7,635 nucleotides of DNA, taken from contig JAEXXY010000469.1 in NCBI GenBank assembly GCA_023451855.1, forward strand, positions 1 through 7,635, written 5' to 3'. The notes under the pieces were generated by a model. That model saw nothing but the letters and a program-made list of their open reading frames with translations, searched no databases and was not told the origin of the DNA. The stretch comes from Actinomycetes bacterium (GTDB lineage Bacteria > Actinomycetota > Actinomycetes > Actinomycetales > Dermatophilaceae). The position numbers and the translations under genes are program-made. Positions 1 to 7,635 of the stretch are shown piece after piece (within the stretch, counting starts at the first letter, position 1; each line of letters opens with the position of its first letter).

Positions 1-2
1 TC

Positions 3-221
3 GGCGACCCCGGCGGCAACAGCGCCTTCCGCCTCGCCAACGTGTGGGGCCGGCTCGTCGTCGGTCCCGATCTCGCGGGTCGCCTCGCCGGCGCGCCGGG
101 GCCGGTGCTGCTCGTCGACGACGTCGCCGACTCCCGGTGGACCCTCACCGTGTGCGCCGGCCTGCTCCGGGAGGCCGGGGCTCCCGGGGTCCTGCCCCTC
201 GCGCTCGCCCTCGAGGCGTGA
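3..221 (+). CDS. C-terminal end of RecQ-family DNA helicase (phosphoribosyltransferase-like domain), 5' truncated by window edge
   Basis: Only the last 72 residues are inside the window, read from base 3 to a TGA at 219-221. The fragment begins GDPGGNSAFRLANVWG and holds VLLVDDVADSRWTLT at fragment residues 35-49, followed by a helix (AGLLREAGA) and a hydrophobic strand (GVLPLALAL). The LLVDD element is the PRPP-loop strand of phosphoribosyltransferase folds. From knowledge of the family, actinobacterial RecQ-type ATP-dependent helicases often end in such a domain, with near-identical wording around NSA.R and VDD..D..WT.TV. In those proteins the acidic pair is kept, but the usual small Thr-Gly loop is altered, as here (DSRWT), so the domain may not be an active transferase. 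The helicase motor itself is not visible, so the RecQ assignment is inference. A stand-alone ComF-like phosphoribosyltransferase is the alternative, but is less likely given the W-T-x-T pattern. Confidence 0.72.
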   Translation, partial: GDPGGNSAFRLANVWGRLVVGPDLAGRLAGAPGPVLLVDDVADSRWTLTVCAGLLREAGAPGVLPLALALEA

Positions 222-275
222 CCTCGAACCTCACCTCGAACCTCACCTCGAACCTCACCTCGAGGCGTGACCTCG
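209..275. repeat. 18-bp direct repeats flanking three 12-bp tandem units at the helicase stop codon
   Basis: The sequence cctcgaggcgtgacctcg occurs twice, at 209-226 and 258-275, 49 bases apart. Between and overlapping them are three perfect tandem copies of acctcgaacctc (221-232, 233-244, 245-256), then a partial fourth (257-263). The first 18-mer contains the real stop codon of the upstream gene (TGA 219-221) and its last two sense codons (Glu-Ala); the second 18-mer is a non-coding copy of that gene end. Each 18-mer carries the palindrome cctcgagg. The simplest reading is local slipped-strand or unequal duplication that lengthened the 3' untranslated region without touching the protein. 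No function is evident. Confidence 0.9.
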
Positions 276-305
276 GCCCCAGGCGGCGACGATGCCGCCC
301 GGGGC
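276..305 (+). terminator. GC-rich hairpin, probable transcription terminator of the helicase gene
   Basis: The left arm gcccc-a-ggcggc (276-287) pairs with gccgcc-c-ggggc (294-305) around a six-base loop gacgat. That gives 11 GC pairs with a single A/C mismatch. It lies 55 bases after the helicase stop. No T-run follows (tgggtaggg), which is common for terminator-like hairpins in high-GC actinobacteria but makes the call less certain. Because the stem is a near-perfect inverted repeat it could also act in the other direction, although no minus-strand gene ends here. Confidence 0.5.
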
Positions 306-309
306 TGGG

Positions 310-315
310 TAGGGT
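310..315 (+). promoter_or_regulatory. Candidate -10 element of a leaderless tesB promoter
   Basis: TAGGGT matches the actinobacterial -10 pattern TANNNT and ends six bases before the GTG start codon at 322. That spacing places transcription initiation at or within a base of the start codon, as in leaderless genes. There is only a poor Shine-Dalgarno candidate in the same stretch. No recognisable TTGAC-like -35 box is seen about 17 bases upstream, where the terminator hairpin lies. The TAG of this hexamer is also an in-frame stop, so translation cannot begin further upstream. Confidence 0.4.
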
Positions 316-321
316 CGGCTC

Positions 322-1275
322 GTGACCGACGAGATCACCGTGCTGCCCCCCATCGAGGACCTCATCGACGTCCTGACCCTCAAGGACGTCGGGACCGCCC
401 ACATCGCCGTCACCGACGTCGCCGGGCGCGACGCCGCCGAGTCCATCGGCGCGACGTCGGCGCGCGTCTTCGAGGGCCGCAGCCAGAAGATGCCGCACGG
501 GCGCGTCTTCGGCGGGCAGGTGCTGGCCCAGTGCGTCATGGCCGCCGGCACGACGGTCCGCGAGGTCGACGGCGACGGCCCCCGACCGATCCACTCGCTG
601 CACGGCTACTTCATGCGCCCGGGCGACGACACGCTGCCGATCCGCTTCGCCGTCGAGGAGATGCGCGACGGCCGCTCGTTCTCGACGCGGCGCGTCCACG
701 CCGTCCAGAAGGGCGCCCCGATCATGTCGATGACGTGCTCCTTCCAGGAGCGCGCGGGCGGCCTCGAGCACCAGGACCCGATGCCACAGGTGCCCGGTCC
801 CGACGGGCTCACCTCGCTCGCCGAGGCGTTCCGTGGCGTCGACCACCCGGGGGCCCGCCACCTCGCCGAGGCCCGGCCCATCGAGCTGCGGCCCGTCGAG
901 AGCAACATGTTCCTCGACGCCGGTCCCGAGCAGGTCGCGACGAACCACGTGTGGATGCGCGCGATCGGCCGGCTGCCCGACGACCCGCTGCTGCACGCGG
1001 CCGTGCTCGCCTACTCCAGCGACTACTCGCTGCTCGAACCCGTGCTGCGGCGCCACGGTCTCGTGTGGACCGACCGGCGGCTGCGCGTCGCGAGCCTCGA
1101 CCACTCGATGTGGTTCCACCGCGACGCCCGCGCCGACGACTGGCTGCTCTATGCCCAGACCTCCCCCTCGGCGATCAGCGGCCGGGGCCTGTCGATCGGC
1201 CAGATCTACGCTCAGGACGGCGCCCTCGTCGCGACCACAGCCCAGGAGGGCATGGTCCGCCTCAAGGAGGACTGA
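322..1275 (+). CDS. tesB: Acyl-CoA thioesterase II (TesB family)
   Basis: The 317-residue protein is a double-hotdog thioesterase expected to hydrolyse medium- to long-chain acyl-CoA to free fatty acid and CoA in the cytosol. Family signatures are GRVFGGQVLAQ (residues 60-70), HSLHGYFMRPGD (91-102), the second-domain block SSDYSLLEP (232-240), SLDHSMWFHRDAR (258-270) and the C-terminal TTAQEGMVR (305-313). Aligning by eye to E. coli TesB, its catalytic Asp204, Thr228 and Gln278 correspond to Asp234, Ser258 (a conservative change) and Gln308. It is about 30 residues longer than E. coli TesB, the extra length lying before the GRVFGGQ motif (roughly residues 20-50). The GTG start is the first possible in frame, because TAG stops the frame at 310-312. 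It stands alone: the gene upstream ends at a hairpin, and the next gene converges on it. The physiological substrate cannot be told from sequence. Confidence 0.93.
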   Translation: MTDEITVLPPIEDLIDVLTLKDVGTAHIAVTDVAGRDAAESIGATSARVFEGRSQKMPHGRVFGGQVLAQCVMAAGTTVREVDGDGPRPIHSLHGYFMRPGDDTLPIRFAVEEMRDGRSFSTRRVHAVQKGAPIMSMTCSFQERAGGLEHQDPMPQVPGPDGLTSLAEAFRGVDHPGARHLAEARPIELRPVESNMFLDAGPEQVATNHVWMRAIGRLPDDPLLHAAVLAYSSDYSLLEPVLRRHGLVWTDRRLRVASLDHSMWFHRDARADDWLLYAQTSPSAISGRGLSIGQIYAQDGALVATTAQEGMVRLKED

Positions 1276-1302
1276 AGGCTCACGCGGGTCCGGCCCGGCC
1301 GC

Positions 1303-1512
1303 TCAGTCCTCGAGCCGGAACCCGAGCTTGACCGTGACCTGCCAGTGGGCGACGGCACCGTCGGCGAGCTGGCCGCGGATGTCGGTCACCTCGAACCAGT
1401 CGAGGTTGCGCACCGTCGTGCTGGCCTTGGCGACGGCGTTGCCGACGGCGGCCTCGATGCCCTCGGGGGACGACCCGACGACCTCGGAGATCGAGTACAC
1501 GTGGTTGGCCAT
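1303..1512 (-). CDS. Dodecin family flavin-binding protein
   Basis: This 69-residue protein (MANHVYSISEVVGSS...) fits the dodecin fold: an N-terminal strand, one helix (about 16-33, EGIEAAVGNAVAKAS) and two long strands. Dodecins form hollow spherical dodecamers that bind flavins, in bacteria mainly FMN, for storage or to prevent photochemical damage. The signature NLDWFEVTDIRG (36-47) contains the conserved Trp39 that stacks on the flavin ring, and WQVTVKLGFRLE near the end holds Gln58, matching the flavin-contacting Gln of the family. Length is typical (65-75). The ATG is preceded by GAGAAG (1520-1515) with a tight two-base gap, so ribosome binding may be modest. It lies 97 bases downstream of treZ on the same strand and converges with tesB, 27 bases away. 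No functional tie to trehalose synthesis is evident. Confidence 0.93.
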   Translation of the reverse strand: MANHVYSISEVVGSSPEGIEAAVGNAVAKASTTVRNLDWFEVTDIRGQLADGAVAHWQVTVKLGFRLED

Positions 1513-1574
1513 GGCTTCTCGATTCGCTCAGGGCACCCCGGGCTCTCCGAGCCGCCTCGAACCAACGTAGACCC
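1513..1574 (-). promoter_or_regulatory. Dodecin leader with weak -10-like TACGTT and a small hairpin
   Basis: On the minus strand TACGTT (1569-1564) fits the TANNNT -10 pattern and would give an untranslated leader of roughly 45 bases. No convincing -35 box is found the proper distance upstream. Downstream of it is a perfect five-pair hairpin with a three-base loop (ggctc 1541-1545, gagcc 1549-1553), then the GAGAAG ribosome-binding candidate just before the ATG. The gene may instead depend on read-through from treZ. Confidence 0.22.
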
Positions 1575-1606
1575 GTCGGTGCCGTTCGGGGGCCCTGACA
1601 CCCGAC
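1575..1606 (-). terminator. Imperfect hairpin just after treZ
   Basis: Beginning two bases after the treZ stop, GTCGGgTGTC (1606-1597) can pair with GGCACCGAC (1583-1575): five GC/AT pairs, one bulged G, then four pairs including a G-T wobble. The loop (AGGGCCCCCGAAC) is large and GC-rich. No T-run follows. It is placed as a terminator or attenuator between the trehalose operon and the dodecin gene, but the stem is only moderate. Confidence 0.3.
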
Positions 1607-1608
1607 CG

Positions 1609-3432
1609 TCAGACGGCCCGGACGACGGCGACGTCGTGGCCCTCGAGGCGCAGGCCGCCGCGGACCTTCTCCGGTGGCTGGCCCCATGAGGCGAGCACCC
1701 CGTCGAGGTCCTCGGTGACCGGCACGACCTGGGGATGCTCGGACAGGTTCGCGACGACCTTCACGCTCCCCCGCGAGAGGACGAACCACGCGGCGTCCTC
1801 GTCGAACCGGGCGCTCGTCGCCGCCAGGTCGCCCGAGGCGATGTCGGGCTCGGTGCGGCGCACCTCGACGAGCCGCTTGTAGAAGGCGAGCGTCTCGACG
1901 TGCCCGGGCGCGTCGACCTCCGACCACCGCAGCACGCTCGCCTCGCGGGTGGCGGGGTCCTGCGGGTCGGGCACGTCGGCCTCGTCCCAGCCGTGCGCCG
2001 CGAACTCGCTGCGGCGACCGGTGCGCACCGCGTCGGCGAGCCACTCCTCCTCGAAGGAGGTGAAGAACGCGAACGGCGTGCCCGCGCGCCACTCCTCCCC
2101 CATGAAGAGCATCGCCGTGAAGGGCGAGAGGAGGTAGAGGGCCGCCCCGATGGCCTGCTGTCCCGGCGTCACGGTGGCACCGATGCGGTCACCGACCGCG
2201 CGGTTGCCCACCTGGTCGTGGGTCTGCAGGTAGGCCACGAAGCGGTGGCCCGAGGTGGTGGCCGGGTCGACGGGGCGTCCCCACCGGGCACCTCGGAAGG
2301 TGGACACGCGTCCGTCGTGCAGGAACGCCTGCGTCAGCACCTTGGCGAGGACGGAGAGCCGTCCGCCGTCCGGCCAGGCCTCGGTGCCACCGGCGAAGTC
2401 GGCGTAGTAGCCCTGCGTCTCGCCGGTCAGGGTGACGTGCAGCGCGTGGTGCACGTCGTCGTCCCACTGGGCCGTCATCCCACGCCCGCCGTCGGAGGTC
2501 GGCGTGACCATGACGGGGTCGTTGAGGTCGCTCTCGGCCACGAGGTCGAGGCTGCGATCGAGCTGCCTTGCCAGAGAGGCGGTCTCGTCGGACAGCTGTG
2601 CCAGCAGGTGGCGGTCCGAGGAGTCGCGCAGCTCGTGCACGGCGTCGAGGCGCAGCGCGTCGACGTGGAAGTCACGGAACCAGCGCAACGCGTTGTCGAG
2701 CACCCAGCGCCGCACCTCGGCTGACCCCTCGGCGTCGAGGTTGACGGCCGGTCCCCACGGCGTGGTGTGGGCGTCGGTGAAGTAGGGACCGAACTCCGCC
2801 AGGTAGTTGCCGGTGGGGCCGAGGTGGTTGTAGACGACGTCGAGGCAGACCCCGAGCCCGCGGGCGTGGCAGGCGTCGACGAACCGCTGGAAGGCAGCGG
2901 GGCCGCCGTAGGCGTCCCGGACGGCGTAGGGCTGGACGCCGTCGTAGCCCCAGCCGTGCGTACCGCCGAACGCTGCGACGGGCATGACCTCGACGACGTC
3001 GACGCCGAGCTCGACAAGGTGGTCGAGGTGCTCGGTGGCCGCCTCGAACGTCCCCTCCGGCGTGAAGGTGCCGATGTGCAGCTCGTACACGACGCCGCCG
3101 GCGACGCCCTGCCCGTCGCGGGGACCGCGCCAGCCGGCGTCGCCCCACGCGTGCGCCGACGCGTCGAAGGTGCGGCTGGGCCCGTGCACCCCGTGCGGCT
3201 GCCAGGCGCTGCGCGGGTCGGGACGCGGGTCGCCCCCGTCGAGGCTGAACGCGTAGTCGAGGGCCGTCGCCTCGGCCAGCGACCCGGTCGGCTGCCACGA
3301 CCACCAGCCCCCGTCGCCACGGGTCATCGAGGCGCGCTCGTTGGCGGCGCCGGCGTCGTCGGATGCCGGTCGCACGAGGAGGTCGACGGTCGAGGCGTTC
3401 GGCGCCCAGACGCGGATCTGCGGGGATGTCAT
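1609..3432 (-). CDS. treZ: Malto-oligosyltrehalose trehalohydrolase (TreZ)
   Basis: This 607-residue GH13 enzyme cleaves the alpha-1,4 bond next to the trehalose end of maltooligosyltrehalose, releasing free trehalose; it is the last step of the TreY-TreZ route. The N-terminal part (about 4-90, QIRVWAPNASTVDLLV) is the beta-sandwich of the family. The barrel starts near VVYELHIGTF (114-123) and WGYDGVQPYAV (161-171). Conserved region I is DVVYNH (198-203); region II DALRLDAVH gives nucleophile Asp263; region III VAESD gives acid Glu300; region IV QTHDQVGNR gives Asp406; FMGEEW (443-448) is a TreZ-like block. The C-terminal beta domain is complete. I choose ATG 3432, one base after the treY stop, because GTGAGG lies six bases before it. 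An in-frame GTG at 3444 would add four residues (MRPD) but has no ribosome site. Length is typical, and translation is probably coupled to treY. Confidence 0.96.
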   Translation of the reverse strand: MTSPQIRVWAPNASTVDLLVRPASDDAGAANERASMTRGDGGWWSWQPTGSLAEATALDYAFSLDGGDPRPDPRSAWQPHGVHGPSRTFDASAHAWGDAGWRGPRDGQGVAGGVVYELHIGTFTPEGTFEAATEHLDHLVELGVDVVEVMPVAAFGGTHGWGYDGVQPYAVRDAYGGPAAFQRFVDACHARGLGVCLDVVYNHLGPTGNYLAEFGPYFTDAHTTPWGPAVNLDAEGSAEVRRWVLDNALRWFRDFHVDALRLDAVHELRDSSDRHLLAQLSDETASLARQLDRSLDLVAESDLNDPVMVTPTSDGGRGMTAQWDDDVHHALHVTLTGETQGYYADFAGGTEAWPDGGRLSVLAKVLTQAFLHDGRVSTFRGARWGRPVDPATTSGHRFVAYLQTHDQVGNRAVGDRIGATVTPGQQAIGAALYLLSPFTAMLFMGEEWRAGTPFAFFTSFEEEWLADAVRTGRRSEFAAHGWDEADVPDPQDPATREASVLRWSEVDAPGHVETLAFYKRLVEVRRTEPDIASGDLAATSARFDEDAAWFVLSRGSVKVVANLSEHPQVVPVTEDLDGVLASWGQPPEKVRGGLRLEGHDVAVVRAV

Positions 3433-3433
3433 G

Positions 3434-5865
3434 TCAGGCCTCACGGGTCAGCAGGGCTACGGGCAGGCCCCCGTCCGGGAGCACCTGCGCCACCCGTACC
3501 CGCCCACCGCCGGTCGACCGCCCGGACAGCGCGTCGTGCCAGCGCCCTTCCGGCAGGTCGACGGTCGCATCACCCCACCCGCCCGTGTCGGCGAGCCGGC
3601 CCGCGAGCCGGGTCACGAGCGTCACCACCTGCGCACCGTCGGCGGTGCCGCGGGCGAAGCCCACGACGTGCTCCGTCGACGCCACGAGCGGCTCGTACGT
3701 GGCGACCGGCCCGACGAACGTGCCGGGATCGTCTCGACGCGCGCGCAGGGCGGAGGTCGTGACGAGGAGCTTCTCGTCGGGGAGGTCGGCCGGCGGCGCC
3801 CCGCCGTCGAGTCGGGCCAGGCGCTCGGCCCGCTGGGCGTAGTCGACGAGTCGGCGGTTGTCGGGGTCGACGAGCGAGAGGTCGACGAGGTCGGTGCCCT
3901 GGTACACGTCGGGCACGCCGGGCATCGTCAGCTGGACGAGCTTCTGCCCCAACGTGTTCGCCCGGGTCTCGGCGGCCGTGTCGGCGAGCCAGGCCTCGAC
4001 GTGCGCGCGAACGGCCGCGGACCCCACGACGCCCGACACGAACCGCTCGACGGCCGCCTCGTACGCCTCGTTCGGCGACGTCCAGCGCGTGTGGAGCTTC
4101 GACTCGCGGATGGCCTTGAGCGCGTAGGCGTTGAGGCGTTCACCGGTGATCGGCCACGCCCCCACGACGGTCTGCCACAGGAAGTACTCGGTGAGCGCGT
4201 CGAGCTCGTCGGAACGGAAGCCGTCGGCCAGCCCGCGGGCGGTGCGCACCCACGACGCCCACGCCCCCGGACGTTCCGACAGCACGGCGAGCCGCGCCCG
4301 GACGTCCTCGGCACGCTTCGTGTCATGGGTCGACAAGGTCGTCATCCCGGCCGGCCAGTGGTATGCGAGTCCCGCTGCGAACCGGTGGAACTCGGCGGCC
4401 CCGATCCCGAACCGCTCCGGGTCTCCCCCGACCTCGTTGAGCCCGACGAGCCGGACGAACCGGTAGTACGCGGTGTCCTCGATGGCCTTGGCCATGACCG
4501 GACCGCACGTCTGCTGGAACCGCACGAGGAACTCGTCGGCGGCCGCGGCGTCGGCCCGCTCTCCCCGCCCGACCGCGAGGTCGACGAGCGCCCCGACAGT
4601 CGACGCGTCGAGGTCGGGCCCGTCGAGCGACTCGCGACCCCGCGCGACGGCGGCCTCGAGCGCCGCGGCGTCCCGCCCGTCGGGCTCGGTGCCGGGACGC
4701 CGGTAGACGCGGTAACGGTCCATCCCGACGAGCATCGTCTCGAGCACACGTCGGGCCTCGGCCGCGTCGAGGTCAGGTCGGACGCGCCCGACCAGGCGCA
4801 TCAGCCGCGAGACCTCCGCGACGAGCATGACCTCGACGACCCAGCGCTTGGACTCCGCGATGATCGCGCCGAGGTCCTGCGCCTGGCCGAGAAGCTCGGC
4901 CGAGAGGGCAGTCAGCGGTTCCTCGCCCGAAGGGTCGACGAAGAGGCCGCCGACCCGCAGCAGCGCGTCGTAGCCGGTGGTGCCCGCGGTGCGCCACGAC
5001 GCCGGCAGCTGCTCGTCGCCCTCGAGGATCTTCTCGACGACGACCCACGCGTCGCCGGTGGCGTCGGCGAGCCGGTCGAGGTAGCCCTCGGGGTCGGCCA
5101 ACCCGTCCGGGTGGTCGATCCGCAGGCCGTCGACGGCGCCGGATCGCAGGGCCGTGAGGAGCCGCTCGTGCGTCGCGTCGAAGACGTCGGGGTCCTCGAC
5201 GCGTACGGCGATGAGGGAGGTGACGTCGAAGAAGCGCCGGTAGTTCAGCTCGGCGTCGCCGACCTGCCAGAAGGCGAGTCGGTAGTGCTGGGCGTCGAGG
5301 AGCTCGGCGATCGGGGTCGACGCGTCGGTGCCCGGAGCGAGCGGGAAGACATGGTCGTAGTAGCGCACGACCGGCTCACCCTCGTGCTCGCCGACGGCGA
5401 GCTCGCCTGCGGCGAGAACGTCCTCGAGCGGGGACCCGAGCACCGGCAGGAGGATCCGCCCGCCCTGGGCGTCCCAGTCGACGTCGAACCAGCGGGCGTA
5501 CTCCGACGAGCATCCCTCCCGCAGTACTGACCACAGCGGCCGGTTGAGCGAGAGCGGCGTCGGCGTCGTCATGTGGTTGGGCACGACGTCGACGACGACC
5601 CCGAGGCCGGCCGAGTGTGCTGCGGCACAGAGCCTCTCGAACGCCTCGTCACCGCCGAGCCCCTCCGCCACGCGGGCGTGGTCGACGACGTCGTAGCCGT
5701 GCATCGAGCCCGACGTCGCCTGCAGCACGGGCGACAGGTAGAGGTGGGTGACCCCGAGCCTCGCGAGGTGCCCGACCTGCGCCACCGCGTCGTCGAGGGT
5801 GAAGCCCGGCTCGAGCTGGAGCCGGTGCGTAGAGACCGGAGCCGCGCGTGGGTGTTCGGCGGCGC

Positions 5866-5869
<4 letters not shown>
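3434..5869 (-). CDS. treY: Malto-oligosyltrehalose synthase (TreY)
   Basis: This 811-residue GH13 intramolecular transglucosidase converts the reducing-end alpha-1,4 bond of maltodextrins to alpha,alpha-1,1, making maltooligosyltrehalose for TreZ. The N-terminus has the classic STHRLQLEPGFTLDDA (13-28), then THLYLSPVLQATSGSMHGYD (41-60). Region I is DVVPNHM (94-100); region II DGLRIDHPDG carries nucleophile Asp252; VVVEKILEGDEQLP carries acid Glu279; STHDTKRAEDVRARL carries Asp516. GVPDVYQGTDLVDLSLVDPDN (651-671) is a TreY hallmark near the C-terminal domain. Length is close to other actinobacterial TreY proteins. The frame stays open to an ATG at 5968, but that would place 33 low-complexity Arg/Ala residues ahead of the family start. 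The GTG at 5869 has GGAGGGG eight bases upstream and overlaps the glgX stop as GTGA, so it is preferred. Confidence 0.96.

Positions 5870-7635
<1,766 letters not shown>

Noticed and set aside
145..1119. 324-codon minus-strand frame opposite tesB.
   Set aside because: It covers the clearly conserved TesB coding region, and its own translation is low-complexity (His/Arg/Gly/Asp-rich). It also runs through the tandem repeat, which explains its repeating VRFE-type tail.
1276..1319. Possible bidirectional terminator between tesB and the dodecin gene (TCCGGC 1289-1294 with GCCGGA 1314-1319).
   Set aside because: The stem is only six pairs with a 19-base loop that runs into dodecin coding sequence. 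Other short pairings compete, and no T-run is present on either strand.
1735..2724. 329-codon plus-strand frame opposite treZ.
   Set aside because: Shadow of treZ, with no family motif, and composition typical of antisense reading in high-GC DNA.
3341..5530. Open frame of 729 codons on the plus strand, opposite treY and the start of treZ.
   Set aside because: It is the complement of well-supported treY and treZ coding sequence. In GC-rich genes the antisense frames rarely contain stops. Its product is Arg/Val/Gly/Glu-rich without a recognisable fold, and it has no ribosome site or family motif.

Overview
The window reads as chromosomal DNA of a high-GC Gram-positive actinobacterium. The base composition is strongly GC-rich, third codon positions are mostly G or C, two or three genes use GTG starts, and the proteins look actinobacterial: a RecQ-type helicase tail with a phosphoribosyltransferase fold, and a treX-treY-treZ trehalose operon. 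A member of Micrococcales (for example the Intrasporangiaceae group) would fit, but that is an impression from protein style and not a measured placement.

Layout. Positions 3-221 (+) hold the last 72 codons of a gene that enters from the left, recognisable as the C-terminal phosphoribosyltransferase-like domain of an actinobacterial RecQ-family helicase. Its stop codon lies in a small repeat array: an 18-bp sequence occurs at both ends, with three perfect 12-bp tandem units between. A strong GC hairpin (276-305) follows, then a -10-like TAGGGT placed exactly where a leaderless GTG start at 322 would need it. Positions 322-1275 (+) encode a TesB-type acyl-CoA thioesterase. It converges, with a 27-bp gap, on a minus-strand dodecin gene (1303-1512).

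The rest of the window is minus strand and, read right to left, forms a compact operon: glgX/treX (7635-5866, its 5' end outside the window), treY (5869-3434) and treZ (3432-1609). glgX and treY overlap by four bases (GTGA); treY and treZ are separated by one base. A 97-base gap with a hairpin separates treZ from the dodecin gene, which may be read through from treZ or have its own weak promoter.

How the genes work together. The debranching enzyme GlgX/TreX would release linear malto-oligosaccharides from glycogen. TreY turns their reducing-end alpha-1,4 bond into an alpha,alpha-1,1 bond, giving maltooligosyltrehalose. TreZ cuts off free trehalose. All three show the complete GH13 catalytic triad, so the route looks functional. 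The thioesterase, dodecin and helicase have no evident link to it.

I looked for an undescribed system and did not find one. The window is mostly ordinary metabolic core. The points most worth checking are the repeat array at the helicase stop codon and the leaderless-looking start of tesB. Large open frames opposite treY, treZ and tesB are judged to be GC-bias shadows.
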